From Protula sp. h YS-2021 (lineage: Eukaryota > Annelida > Polychaeta > Sabellida > Serpulidae), in NCBI GenBank assembly GCA_949752745.1, contig OX457028.1:22242352-22306351 (forward strand): 64,000 nt of DNA, read 5' to 3'. The first letter of the stretch is position 1, and each line of letters opens with the position of its first letter. Positions 41,066-54,650 of the stretch are shown piece by piece. The translations under genes and the position numbers were made by a program. Under the pieces are notes generated by a model that worked only from the letters and a program-made list of their open reading frames with translations, was not told the DNA's origin and did no database searches.

Positions 41066-43047
41066 GGTATTATGATTCCGTTTCTGTTGTGTAGCATTAA
41101 CAGAATCTTTTGTAGAAACATCACAATGATGACTTAAAAAGAATGCTGTGTTTCCTCAGCGTGCTACTGCATGGTAGAGACAGTTATTCTAAAAATATAC
41201 TTCAAAAGCTGAGGCGGATTCTGCAAGACAAATAAAGTAAAATGAAAACATCCACAAAATGAAAAAAAAAATGTTGTTATCAAATTTAATAACATCTTAA
41301 ATACAGCCCAACCTTGTAGACATGCTTCTTCAGCCTAAAGCTATAGCACTCCGCATAGTTTATAGATATTTGCATCAGACTTGACAGCAAGTTGGCAACT
41401 GATAAGATTAACAGAGCTATCAAACGACATTCAGCCGAAATAAAATTTTTATATGGCTTCAGTTCAGTTTCGTGTAGTTTTCCACAGAATAAGGTTAACA
41501 ACTTGTAAAGTTAATCGAATTTTCTTTTTCAAAAAGTCGTTTATAATAGAAAACATTTTAAAGCACAACATTAAAATGCATCTTTTTAAAGGTACAATGT
41601 TTTAAACATTCATTGTAAGACACGCATAGAAAGTATAAAAACCTAGTAGGTGACAATTTTTCCAGCTCTAATGTTCCTTTAAGCTGTTCTTATTCTGTGC
41701 TTCAGACAATTATTTTCGTGATGTTTTGCTTTAAAAACTAAATCAAGACAGAGGAGGCAGATCACGATGCTTCCACTAGAAATGATTAGACTCTAGTATT
41801 AAATTGAGGTTCCACTCAGGCAAAATGGCGTCGTTGGCTTCAGACTATGACCAAAGACAGTGTATTGTGTTTCTACTCTTTGCTATGACATTACATTTTC
41901 TCATTAAAACAGATTTTACATATTTTTTTTCTTACGCATCCTTCATTTAAACTGAACATATAAAGATGACAGAATTGATGAGATTTAAAACTAATTGGCA
42001 TAAAAAAAGGAAATTATAAGAAAACGAAATGTAATTCTTGTATATAAAAAAGCCTTGAGCTCTCTTCCCCACGATATAAAGCTGCATTTTTTACTTATGA
42101 TGCTGGATAGAATAATAAAATGAAAGCACAAGCGAGGTGTGCGAGAAAGCCTTGTGATTAACAAGCAAGCCGGCTGAAGGCGGCCAAAAGAAAGGAATCA
42201 ATCACTAAGGACACCTGCTCCCCTGTCACATGCTCGTTCTTGTTCGGGGTCGAATCAGGTGTGAGTTTTATCCCCCTGCTTCACGATCAAGTCTGCCACG
42301 ATGGGACAACTATTAATCAAACAGCACTACTGTGTGCGCCTAAAAGTTTGAAACAAACAAAGAGGCATCACTAAAAACTGTTTGCATTTACTATCTTAGT
42401 AAATAGCAAAAAGGAGTTTCGTGCAATGTTACCGTGACGCAATAGTACTTGAGTACAAGTGCTTAATTGCATATTTTTGAAACAAGCTGCGGATTCCATA
42501 AACAGTTTGTTTTGCTTTCGGAGAGAGATCCCCATAGAACTGCAATTGTAAAAAAAACGTCCTAAGAAACATTCAGTGCAAACTCATATGTAATGGGTAA
42601 AAAGTCCGACATGAAATCGATCGAGCAAACAGAGAATATATTCTAGTGCTCGCCAAAAGACTACCTTTTTACAAAATCATTGCACATATCAAGAAACTGA
42701 TAATGGAAATGTTAGTAGAGCATATTGCTGAGAGCTTTTCTGCCCCATTGTGACTGAATAAAGGTCTGATTTCCTAACGATATTAGTTCTTCAAAGAGCC
42801 ACAAGGGCAGGTGCTTGCCATTCAGCTTGTGCTGGTGATGTACAAAAAACTAGACCGCATGTGATAATGCTTCAGTAAATACACCGAGAGCACAACGCAC
42901 CTTTTCCTCATTAATTCCACCTATTTCTTTGAGTAGTCCAGCCTTTCGCGAATCAATGGCGGGATGGGGGAGGGGAGAGGGGTGGGGGGCTGTTCCCTGA
43001 GGGGGTGTTTGCGACATACTTTCTCACCGTAATTGGCGGATTTTCAT

Positions 43048-43079
<32 letters not shown>

Positions 43080-44504
43080 TAATGTTCGATATTATAATTA
43101 AAACCTGGAATGTATATGGCAGGATTTTCATGTTAATTAATTTCTTATCTTTGAAGTGATTTGTTTCCGAGCACCAATGTAATTAGGCCCAGTTACCACA
43201 GCAACATGCTACGTACCATCTTCGGATTCCGCTCAGCCAATCACTGCACAATTTCGCAGACGACTTTGTCATCTTTGATTATGCATTTAATAATGTATTA
43301 CAATACCTGCAACAATACCTGAAAAGCATATTTAAAATTTTACTACATGGACTATAGGAGGCTGGAGTGTTTGTAGAGCATTACTTTTCTACTTTTCTAC
43401 TACCTACTCATCAAAGACAACTCTTTCTTTCACCATGCATGAGCAAGGTATTTGCACCAGAACCACATTTTCTGTATCTCTCCCCCCCCACCCCCCCCCC
43501 CCCCCCGCCAATCAAAAAGCTCTCTGTTATTTTCCAAGTTAAATGACTTAATGGCTAATTAAATTGGCATTACAATGGCGAGGCAGCTTTTCAAGCGAAT
43601 TTTCTTAAGTTTTAACGGTGTTGTAGCAAATCTGCCTAATTGTCAAAATTCTGAAGTGAAGTGTTGATTGGTCGACGGCCTATAACGTTTAGAGATGCAG
43701 TTTGTGCCAGCTCATTACTCAACCTGAGTAACATCTGAGTATCTCATTTGGTAGCTTTTCGATGGGAATATCTTATCTGGCCAAAATATTTGCTTAGTCG
43801 ATTCCTCGCAACAAAGTGCCTAAATCAAGTGAATAAAAGACCCACCCGCCCTGTAACTATACTCAGCCTTTGTGTAATGTAATTGTGGGAAAAGCCAGGC
43901 TATGACAGTGATGATGAACGAAGCTCTGTCATGCAGCTCAGATATTGCTGGGAGCGGGCCCAGATTTTTGCTTGAAAAGAGTTGAGTTTTTTTTTCTTTA
44001 CTCACGGAGCCTAAAGCAGGTGATTCTACAAAGGATGTCTTTATTTCTTGTGTTGTTGCTCACAATTCTTGGTTGGAGGAGTGATTATTACCCGAAGACC
44101 TTTAAATCCGCTACCAATGTCATTCCACTGTGCTGTTTACACCTGATTCTATGCGCGTCATTTCTGTTCAGCGGCTCTTTGCTGGACTCCTGAAAAGATA
44201 AATTACTATGACAAGAAAAACACTTCTTGGTTAGGACTAAAATGGATTGCTACCCCCCATTCCGGTGACAAATCGCTTAGAAAATAAAAGCCTCCTGAAA
44301 TTATGATTGTTATTACACTTGGGAACTCTGTCTGTGACGTTGGTTTTTACTTGAAAAAAAATCTTTTGAGTATTTTTGTGATGTAAATGCCGTGAGAAGG
44401 CTTCATATGTTATGTTCTCTATTTCATTGATCATGCTTTAGATGTGCCTTTTTTTCTCCTTGACATGCTGCGTGGATCCAGGATATTTCAAGCGGAACGG
44501 TGGT
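41066..44504. other. Host non-coding DNA with simple repeats
   Basis: (TAG)n at 43050-43079 and a C-run at 43483-43506. No gene is supported. Confidence 0.45.
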
Positions 44505-44905
44505 GGTGACCAGAGGGATGGGTGGTGTCGAGAGGGATGGGTGGTGAGGAGAGGGATGGGTGGTACCTGGTGGGATGGGTGGTACCGGGAGGGATGGGTG
44601 ATGCCGAGAGGAATGGGTGGTACCCGGTGGGATGGGTGGTGTCGAGAAGAATAGGTGTTATCGTGAAGGATGTGTGGTACCGGGAGGGATGGTTCGTACC
44701 GGGAGGGATGGTTCGTACCGGGAGGGTTGGTTCGTACCGGGAGGGATGGTTCGTACCGGGAGGGATGGTTCGTACCTGGAGGGGTGGTTCGTACCGGGAG
44801 GGATGGTTCGTACCTGGAGGGGTGGTTCGTACCGGGAGGGATGGTTTGTACCGGGAGGGGTGGTTCGTACCAGGAGGGATGGTTCGTACCGGGAGGGATG
44901 GTCCT
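44505..44905. repeat. GC-rich minisatellite (unit about 19-20 bp)
   Basis: The core GTACCGGGAGGGATGGTTC repeats about a dozen times at 44680-44905, preceded by a diverged block of GGGATGGGTGGT-type units. The repeat is open in several frames on both strands, giving spurious repetitive ORFs. Confidence 0.92.
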
Positions 44906-46346
44906 CATGCTTCAGCCCTCTTCTCCTGTATCCGGTAGCGAAGCATTGCTTCATTTTGTCTGAGCTATTCCAAGTTTTATTTGGCGCATTAGATGCTTAC
45001 GATTTTGTATTTTATTATTCATACTACACATCTTATACAACAACAACAATAAAGAGAACCTTTTGCTCAAAGGCAAAATATTAAACACTTGAACATTTGG
45101 CCAAAAGTAACATTTCAAAAAATCACTTTCTCCCTTTCTCACTTTCGAGTAGAATCATAAAAACTGTTCAGCCTCAGCTTGGCTTGCTTTTTCATCACAG
45201 ACAAGACATCGTTTTCAGATTCCGGAACCCTTTTAAGAAACTTTTTCGCCAGTTCAAAACATAGCTTTACTACGTACTCTGTGAAACGGCACTCCCCCCC
45301 CCCCCCACTTTCCACCCCCACCCCAACCCTCATCAAGAGCAGTTACGCAACTGAAGCTGACAATTTTTATGAACCTTTAGTGTATTTGAAATGAACAGGC
45401 AAGATTTTGCACCCATGTGCTGTTCTTATAAAATAAACACCAACAATTTTACGTTGTTCAGTGTCCAATTAAGCAGTATATTTTTGCGCATTACCATTTA
45501 AATGGCCTCGCGACAATTTCTATTGTCGTGCAAAATTATTTACATTTACACATTTTAGTTACTATTTATTCGCGCTGTTTTACTTCGCCATATTTTTTCG
45601 CGCAACATAATTTAACATAACATCTGTATTTATAAGAACGTTTATAAACATGCGCTATCATGCGACTGGTGGATAGCACATCCGTTCAAATGAAATTTCT
45701 TAATTTTAGAAAAGCGAAAAAAAAAAATTACGCGTGAGATTAACGCATGTCAATGTAAATTCTGCAATTTATTTCCAGAATAATAAAACCACATGCAGGA
45801 AGTAGCATTGACTTAGATAACATAAAAAGTGGTTCGAAAAAGAAATAAAAATTTCTGTGTTTATTAATTATACATAAATACCACAGCGATACAAAATACC
45901 TGTTGCAGAGCGAGTGTCGTGAAATTTTTGTAGTTATACCGCCATACACTAGACACCAAGTGCCCCCCCCCCCCCCCCCCCTGTTAGCTGTTGGTACAGA
46001 GGCTTGTGCAAATGCTGCTCCAGCCATTACGCTTTGTATTTCTTGATAAAAAATCACTGTTTTTTACTTCGCTTTTGGATCAAGAAAATGAAAAGACGAG
46101 ATGCGCAACTTCAGATCAAGTACTACCATATGTGCGAAATTTGAGAGTCTAAGCGCCAGTATGGTCCGAGGAGTGGTAAAGACAAAATAACCATCAGCAA
46201 AGGAAACAAAAACAAAAAAAATGGTCCGAAACACTGGCCTCGTACAACTTCAATATACTCTTTGTAAAATGTTAATAGCAATAGCAGTACTAGTAATAAT
46301 AATAATAATAATAATGATAATAATGATGATGATGATGATGATGATA

Positions 46347-46396
<50 letters not shown>

Positions 46397-47688
46397 GGTG
46401 GTGGTGGAAAGGAGTTTAGATGTAAACAATTTCTAACTGCTTTCAAATTTGCTTTGTGTAATTTGAGGTTGAGAGGGCAAGTAATGAAATTTTGCAGCAA
46501 AACCCAAATTCCCATTCTCTATATTTGTGTCCCCGATTTAATTTTCCTAGCTGACGCTTGCACTGAGGAGTTTTCTGGAAACCAATTGTTTTCCAGAAAT
46601 GGGGAAAAATTGTGAAGAATATGAGAGTGGCAGCCCAGTCTGAACAAACAAGCTTTATCGCATTTGAGAGACGAATGACCTAGTTTTCTTACTTTACTGC
46701 CCATTGTTGGTATTTGGGAGAGCAAAACATCGAAGCTGTCGTATCGCTATTGTTTATTATAATCCACTTCTGTCTTCAATGATGCAATGCTATAAACATA
46801 TAAATTACTCAATTTTCCTAAAATTTATTGTTAATTTTCGTCTTGTTTCATAGAACTAATTTTTTTCTCAAATGATCTTTCCGCTTTTTTTGAGTAATCG
46901 GTTTCAGGACGTGCGCCTTTTAGTGGCATATCCCTGCTCGTTTCTGGATCGTCCTCCTGAGGTAGTATAGAGATTGAGCAAAGCTTGCAAAGATCGGGTT
47001 GTAATGGTCTCCTTCCCACCCTAACCGTGTTACTGACATCAAGCTTATAACAACACCTGGTATTACAGTACTCTACATGAAAGAAGAGATCATAGCCTTG
47101 ATGTTTGGCTGTGAAAAAAATATTACGGAAGTCAAAATAATACTGCTGTAATCAATATAACTCATCTGTTTGTGACATTGATGTATGAACTGCATTGACA
47201 GGAAATGTGTTTCTGATTTCAGAAGAAAGAAGATATCTCGCACAGAAAATTAAATATCAGAGCTTGTTATAGGAGAACGAGAGAAACGCCGCGTTGTTGC
47301 CCGTAGTTTTCATTCAGCGAGACATGTAATGGAAAGACTGCAAGGGTTTCTAGTAACGGGTTTGAGAATGCGGGGGGCAATTAAGGATATACATGCTGTA
47401 GGCGCATTGCAGCCAGGATATGGCGTGTCTCGCTTGTAATTGCAATGTCGGGAATCGGAGGAGGGCATAAATTATTTACTATAACACAGCCTTCGGTTCA
47501 GTTGCTAGGAAAAATGTCTCCCGTGTTTTGTGTTGGATTCTGTATGGATTTAATTCTTTGACTATTCAGTTATGAAAGTGCTCAGGTAAACATCTTGGTG
47601 GATAAGAAACTAATCACTCTCAAGCACTTCACTGTATGTGAGCATCCATTGACACTATAGTAAGCTAACACGTCTGCTTGTAATAGCA
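44906..47688. other. Host non-coding DNA upstream of the GPRIN-like gene, with microsatellites
   Basis: C-runs at 45295-45306 and 45963-45981, and a trinucleotide tract (AAT, ATG, GGT units) at 46290-46410. The region just before 47689 probably includes the promoter and 5' UTR of that gene; no clear TATA box was found. Confidence 0.45.
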
Positions 47689-49302
47689 ATGATTAGAAGC
47701 CTTGATTTGTCGGGGCGGCGTCGTTACGTGTACAGGCGTGCCAAGACGTTATCCACGCTTCCCGCCGAATTCATCCCGGAAGTAGAAAACGAGTTTGAGG
47801 AGGAGGGCGCACATCTTAATGATTCTTGTAAGCTTATTCAGCAAACAATATGTTCACAGGACATAACACTAGATCCTGTAAAGGAAGCCTCCACGTCACT
47901 GTCACCTCCAGGCGTGTACGAAGCGGATATCGATCGCTGTTACGAAACACCGGCGCCGTGTAAACATGAGGTCAAAACGCCAGACCATGACGCACGCAAA
48001 GCATGTAACGCCAAAACAGCAAACAGGAAGGTGACCAGTGACATCCGCAAGAACTATGGGCCGCTTGAACAAGACTGCGACAAGCGGCAGACCGAGTTCA
48101 GTTTCACTGGTAAAGCAAGGGCCAGAGAATTCCAGCAACGGCGTAGTATTACCATATCCACCGATGAACCGCTGTTGCCACAGTATGAAACAACTAAGCG
48201 GCAGCTCTCTTTTCCCAAAACTCCAAATTCGTCATTTCTCACAAAACTGAAGGAGCGGATAGAGCAGAGTTTGTTTTTGTCGTCGGAATGGCCCCATGCC
48301 GCTGCAATGGTTCATGAACGCCGCCAGAGGGCCAATCTGTACGTAAAGAAAGCTTTCAAACAACAAAATCCACGGCTAGAGCAAATCCAATTAACGGAAT
48401 TGTCAAAGAGGAAAAACAACGAAAGACGGCGGAAAACGCCAAGCCCAAACATCGAGACTGACGACAAGAAAGAAACGGGGCCTGAGAAACACGTGACCAC
48501 TCAGCCCACTGGCGATGACGCGCATGAGGATACTCTCCCACCGGAAGCGGAAGCTGAATATGCTAAGGCTGCGAAAGAAGCATTTCGTCGGCGGTCGATC
48601 AGCGAGGACATTTACGATCGCCTTCCGCCGACGTATATAGTGGAGAGGCATGCCATCACGGCCTCAGCCAGCGAGTGCTTACAGTCATCCATTTCATCCA
48701 GGTCCAGTTCTGGGGGCATTGTTTGTTCAGATGAAGACTTGCACTTCATCTTGTCCTCCTACAAGCGCGACAAAAGCCCGAGTCATCGGCAAAATATCAC
48801 ACGCCCTGCAACAGGTATTGTGACTGACAGTTCTCACCCACATCCTGATCCTGTTACAAAACTGTCAAGTTCAAGCAGGAAAATAAGCGAAATTCCGACT
48901 TCGGACAGTACCAACCCCACTGAAAACCAACCGGTTGAGAACACAAAAGACTCCTTATTTATGCAACAGAATACGAGCAATACGCTGCCTGAAGAGCGGT
49001 CTGACAACGATGACGCGGAAATCTTGCAACCACCGGAAATCGTATTTGACGAGAACGGTCAGACATGGGACGTGTACGGAGCGGACTTTGATCCGGAAAT
49101 CCTCGGAGAAGCTATCCAGCGCCACCTGCAGAAAATCATGTCGCAAACGGAGAGTAAGATGATTGACACGCAGCAAGGCGGCGAAGGCGTTACCTCCCCG
49201 GTGCTCTCTCGCCGGAGCTCGGAAAATTCGGCCACAGCGGGCGCCTGGTGGAGAATGTTCTGTCCATTCCTTGCACTGCGCAAAGAATCAGCTCTGTGTT
49301 GA
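47689..49302 (+). CDS. GPRIN-like protein (G protein-regulated inducer of neurite outgrowth family)
   Basis: A 537-residue uninterrupted ORF. Most is low-complexity, Ser/Pro/Glu/Lys-rich and likely disordered. Near the C-terminus, PPEIVFDENGQTWDVYGADF followed by DPEILGEAIQRHLQ matches the conserved C-terminal domain of GPRIN proteins (pattern W-(D/E)-VYGA-x2-D-x-E-x-LG-x-AIQ-x-HL). Known members interact with activated Go-class G alpha and promote neurite growth at the membrane. The last residues (WWRMFC ... LC) are hydrophobic with cysteines, a possible lipidation site as in vertebrate GPRINs. Coding in one exon is also seen for GPRIN genes. Assignment rests on the C-terminal block only. 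Confidence 0.75.
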   Translation: MIRSLDLSGRRRYVYRRAKTLSTLPAEFIPEVENEFEEEGAHLNDSCKLIQQTICSQDITLDPVKEASTSLSPPGVYEADIDRCYETPAPCKHEVKTPDHDARKACNAKTANRKVTSDIRKNYGPLEQDCDKRQTEFSFTGKARAREFQQRRSITISTDEPLLPQYETTKRQLSFPKTPNSSFLTKLKERIEQSLFLSSEWPHAAAMVHERRQRANLYVKKAFKQQNPRLEQIQLTELSKRKNNERRRKTPSPNIETDDKKETGPEKHVTTQPTGDDAHEDTLPPEAEAEYAKAAKEAFRRRSISEDIYDRLPPTYIVERHAITASASECLQSSISSRSSSGGIVCSDEDLHFILSSYKRDKSPSHRQNITRPATGIVTDSSHPHPDPVTKLSSSSRKISEIPTSDSTNPTENQPVENTKDSLFMQQNTSNTLPEERSDNDDAEILQPPEIVFDENGQTWDVYGADFDPEILGEAIQRHLQKIMSQTESKMIDTQQGGEGVTSPVLSRRSSENSATAGAWWRMFCPFLALRKESALC

Positions 49303-50838
49303 TGCTTCAGTTGGCGTTTATTAAATGTTCTATGGCTTTCTTGAGCATAAACATCATGCAAATTGGGTTGCCTTAAAGTAATCTGAAACATTCAACTGAG
49401 AGTTGGTGTTGCTACCAATTGTAAGAAAGCTGTCATATGTTGCGGAACGATTCAACCCGAACTGATTACACAGCCTCACAGTCCAACAAAAACAGGGGTG
49501 TAAATTTCAGGGTTTACTCCATCTCCACAAAAAACCCCGCATTTTCCCATTAATATGTATTAGAGATCTCACCATGCTGCATTTCATTGTCTAGATGTTA
49601 AACTTGTTTTACATTTTGTTGACCTTAATTAATAAGCAATAAATAATTTTTAAGTGTAATTTAGCTGGAAAAGAAACACATGACACTTAAATATTGTTGC
49701 TTTGAAACAGGATGACAGCGTTTTGCAAAAAAGTGGCATTTGTTGGTATGTACCCCGGATGTTTCGGTAGATTTTCAAAATAAACTCGCGCATTTTTACA
49801 GCATTTCTGGCTGAATGGCACCCCTTAAAATGAGTCATACTGTCATTTATTTAGTAGGGTTTAGTCCTTGATGACTTTTGCGGTCTTCCTTTCTGTCATA
49901 GGAAGAAAGAAGGACTCGTTGGCACTAAGTAAGGTTATTCATTTGCAGATATGCAATTTGTGCAGTTTCATGCAAAAACGAACGCAACACCGTTGTTTAA
50001 CAGCTGACCTCTGGACAGATCACTCTGTTATGAATAATCACAAAGCGGATGAGTTTAAAAAGTACTTCCTCTCTTTTAATAACAAGTAACGACTATAAAA
50101 TCAAATGACTATCCGATGGAGAATAAAAGAAACCGATAAAGAATCGTCTGAAACACTCAAGCCAGGAGCCAAAGTTTCTCCTCGCTTGTCATGTCACGTG
50201 ACATGCAGAAATTCTAATCAACCTTCAGGTAAGTCCCTCGGTTAATTTTTAATTATCGGACTATAGCTGCTGTATAAGCGCTATTTTGAGACATGGTTTG
50301 AGACACGCACACACGGAAAGACGACGCACGACGAGTTTGACCACTGGCTATCTAACTGCATACTTTATCTGTGAAATTCAGGCAAGAAAAATGCAATTTC
50401 TTTTTTTTTTCGGAGTCATAATGACATGTTTGTGAACGAGCATTTCCTCCTGGAAAAGAAATACTTTAAACCATGAAACGGATGTAGCCATTGGTTATAC
50501 AGTGAAACCTTCATTAATCAGTATCTCCGATCAAGAAGCAACCTATAATATCGGAACATAGTTCTACCCACATTTGTATTTTTTGCTGCCATATATTCTT
50601 TTTTATTTAGGTCACACATCCAGTAAAAATGTTCTGAACACTCCCTCCCCCCTGTCCCAAAAGGCGTTCCTGATATGGAGGTTTTTAAAACCTGAATAAT
50701 TTACGTTTTCGGATTGTGGATGAACTTCATTTCACCACCTAGAGCGAAATTAAACCGGAGGATGGAAAAAGATGTAATAATAAAAATAAAAGATTTAAAA
50801 AAAAAAAAAAAAAAATACACAGAATAATTTAATAGGTA
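49303..50838. other. 3' flank of the GPRIN-like gene and host non-coding DNA
   Basis: Candidate polyadenylation signal AATAAATAATTTT at about 49638-49650. A transposon-like TATACAGTGAAACCTTC begins near 50499. A-run at 50797-50815. No gene is supported. Confidence 0.45.
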
Positions 50839-51662
50839 CCCAGTAAACATTCTAAGGTCGACCCAACGTCGATTTGAAGTTGCAACTTTTGACCCTTCCA
50901 AACCACAACATTAACTCTCAGCATTGGCTGCCATTGGTTGCGACCACAGCTCAACGTCTTACCTACGTCTTTGACACAACGGTGAGTAGAAGTTTCGTAA
51001 GCAACGTTGTTTAGCGATGCTTTTGGTCACAACCAAAACGAAATTTTTCCGACGTCCAATCAACGTCTTTGGTGCAACGTCAAATAGAAGTCAGGAAACC
51101 GACGTTATATAAACGTCAGACTTACAACCCAAAAAAACAAGCTGCTTTTGTTTTCGCCCACCAGAAATGGTCACCATAACAGGTCACTTTGAAAATAGTA
51201 CAAAACGAGGACGAAAAATGTGAAAATTTCAAGAGCGCGCAAGTTTTTCCACCTACCTTTGAAAAATAGTCATGGAAGTCGACTTCATATATATCGCACG
51301 TGGCCGGATGACCCAAGGGTGTGGTACTGTGACCGACTGGGTGTGGGTACTGGTACCATGACTGTGGCTGTCTTGACGGCGATTCTAGATTATTATTTTG
51401 TCGACGTCCATATAACGCCGCTTTTCCAACGTCGGGAGATAAATGTTATTTCAATTTCCACTTCCAACGTCGGGAGATAGATGATTTTGCGACTGCCATT
51501 TGCAACCTTTACGCAAGGTTGATAAGATATCGAATAACCGACGTCTTTCCAACGTCGGAAAATGTAACTTGTTTAGACTTCCATAAACCAAAATCCAACT
51601 TTGATCAGACGTCGGATGCGACGTCTGTCTAACGTTGTTGCAACGTCACAATGCTTACTGGC
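50839..51662. mobile_element. MITE-like element with ACGTCG-rich interior
   Basis: Short inverted ends CCCAGTAAACATT (50839-50851) and GCCAGTAAGCATT (reverse of 51650-51662) are flanked by TA on both sides. The interior has many CAACGTC/GACGTTG motifs, often as palindromes. No transposase is encoded. Confidence 0.65.
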
Positions 51663-54244
51663 TATATTTTGCGAAATATGTAACACTCAATCGTGCTCAG
51701 AGGATGTGAGGTTAAATAACCTCCCGAAGCTCCCGAAGCTCCCCAAGAAAACTGTTTTCAGTCCAGAAAAATATGTAGATCAGTAATCAGACGGTTTTAT
51801 GATTAACGCTTTTGATACTGTAGATATTTGAGGTACATTTGAAGTAAGTTTAATATAAAACACATATGTTGAATTTTGATACATATCAAGGAGAGCTCGG
51901 CACTGCAAGAAAATGTGAACAAGTAAAGGCAGGTTGACATGTAAAATGTAACTGTACAGGTTAACTGTACAGTTAACTGATTTCGTTAAGTGCTCCGTTA
52001 GTAACCAGAATGTGCGAAAGAAAATTAATCATTTTGTCTTGTTTAAAATGTAAATCCATCTAAAATTGTTTTCGTTATAGAACTAGGTGAACGGAATGTC
52101 GCTTCTGGGGGTACAGTTAACTGCGCAGTTAACTTTTGTGAATACCGCCACAGGTGGTTAATTCATCGGTAGTCAATTGGCATGGATACGGACATCATAC
52201 GTTACATACCTTGTATTCTTCTGGGACATGATTTTTTTCCATTTCGGAAGATGCGCGTTGACAAGAATTTAATTCAATCCGCGCTTCACGAGAACGACTT
52301 TACCCATAAAAATCATAACAAAGCCTTAATTTTACGAAAACATATTCACTACCGGAAAGGAAACGCTAAATCTCACGTGTGTATATTTGTCACAATGCTT
52401 CGGCAAAGCACACGGCAATTCTTAATCAAAATAGAAATTTAGCCGCTGTTATATAACAGCTGACCTCTAAAAGGATCTATTCAGAGCGAACCGCCATAGA
52501 GGTTGGCTGTTGGACAACAACGCAATTTAACAAGAAAACTTATTTCGCCGAGTTGTTGTCCAACAGCCCACCTATACGTCGGTTCGATCTGTTACAGCCA
52601 CCTTTTTGATCGGTAAACCCACAGAGAACTCCGCAGAAATTGTACTAATAAAAGAGAGGAACTATTTTTAAAACATCTATCCGCTCTTTGTATATAACAG
52701 AAAGATCCCCTCAGAGGTCATCTGTTTTATAACAACAACCCCGTTGTCGGTGTAATGTCACGAGATTCCAGGTTCGGAAACGGATGTGAAATCGGATACA
52801 AAAATATGACAATCGGTAACATTTTCCAAGAGAACAACTCGAACTTAGATTATTCTGTAAATTACAACAAAATGTTCAAACGTTTTCATATAACAGTATG
52901 GTGTTTAAAAAAAAAGACTAAATTATTTACGATTAATTGTGATTAGGTTCCACATGACAGGATCTTGTTTAGAAAAGGAATAAATTGTTAATACTAATTA
53001 TGGCTTGAGTTTTTACCCCAAAAATACAAATAATTGGGCTTTATGTGTTGTTTCGTTCATAAGTTGACACCATTTCCTTGAAATCACAGACTCAAAATAG
53101 GATTGCCTTTCCTTTACTTCCATCACTCTTCTCCTTTCTGTTGCAATGGGACCCCGAAAGTTTGCATAAGCACAGTTTGACGACTCCTGCTGTACTCTCG
53201 AAACGGTAACCTCGCTCATTTCAAAAATGCAAGTCGGAAGTAAGAATTGCGCCGATGGAGGTGAAATGTCGGTCAAAATGTTGCTGTTCGGACCTTGTTT
53301 TTTTTAAATTTTTTTTCTCCTCGTCTTTAGCGGCATCCACGACGACTGAAAAACTTAATCACATCTCTAGCAAAGAATCACTCAAAATACGGTCAACTGA
53401 ATTCGAATAAAAGTAGGAACATCTTGGGTAACTGTATTTTCGCTTCTTTTCTCCATTGAACAATACATAAAAATACAAATAACGCAGATCGGAGGCATTC
53501 AAGGTGCTAAAAGTTCAGCACTGATAAAGCTACATCATAGTGGTGATTTAAGGCGAGCCTGCAAAAACACGACATACTTAAAACTTCTACGCAATTAATG
53601 AGACAAAAGAGGGAGATTTTGATTGCTGAAAGAACTTGATGTTGCTGCTCCATACACTGTATGGCAGTATTTGGTAAAGAAAGCGTAAAAAGGGGTGATT
53701 TACATACTAGCAGCAACTCCCTCGAGGGTAAACGCTTGGTCGAGGACAAGGCGTGACATCTAGCGGCATGGCGAAATGGTAACATGATGCCCGGGTGGAC
53801 ATCGTGCATATTGACTGTCGAGAATCTAAGGTGCAGAAAGTTTTCTGATCAAGGGCCGAATTTAGGAGAGTGTTTCAATTGTTTCAACAAATCACAGGAG
53901 AGGGAAAAATTTTTCCCTCTCTTTTGCTTAGACGGTGAACTTTCCATAAAGCATATCATCAAATCTTCCATAAAGCATATCATCAAATCTCAAAGAAGAA
54001 ATACATATCATTGAAGACTGAAGGAGACTCCTCCCTAGACATGGAGACTTCGTTTATATCTCCCTAGATATGGAGACTTCGTTTGTATTAGTCTTCGTGA
54101 GGTCGATTTCATGTATTTAAAGGCGACTTTTGACCCAAGGCATGGTATTTAAAATCGGACAATAACCAGCCAGAATTTTTCTAACGCTATAAGCTGGAGG
54201 GGTGACAGTTTTCGTCGATTCGTTTTCGTGTGTGTGTGTGTGGT

Positions 54245-54275
<31 letters not shown>

Positions 54276-54650
54276 GGGGCGAGAGGTAGAGTACTAGCTA
54301 AAACCATGCATGAAGAAGTATCCTAGTTAAATAGTTACAAAAAATACTTGCATTCGATAGTGATTTAATAATACCGTTTCTATAGAAACCCATTATAAAT
54401 TTATTTCCGAATTGTTAGATATCAATGATCATTTAAAGTTGTTTCTGTCTATATCTGAAGTTCATTTCTCGATATTATGAAGTATTTAATTAATACTACA
54501 TAGAATAATATCTAAAATACAGTATTAAATACATAAAATTATATTTTAAAAAGTTTTTTAAGGCCTAAAAGTCAATTTAAGACATCAGTAATTCTGTTTC
54601 AACTATCTTAAATTCAGTTTAAGGTATCTTTACTTAATTTTAGACAGCAA
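51663..54650. other. Host non-coding DNA with simple repeats
   Basis: Short inverted segments AACTGTACAGTTAACTG near 51955 and GGTTGGCTGTTGGACAACAACG near 52500 (inverse at 52550-52570). Tandem copies of CCATAAAGCATATCATCAAATCTT at 53944-53992. (GT)n plus a long G-run at 54226-54274. No gene is supported. Confidence 0.45.

Noticed and set aside
44438..45084. Long repetitive ORFs on both strands
   Set aside because: They are open only because of the 19-20-bp minisatellite; several frames are open at once.
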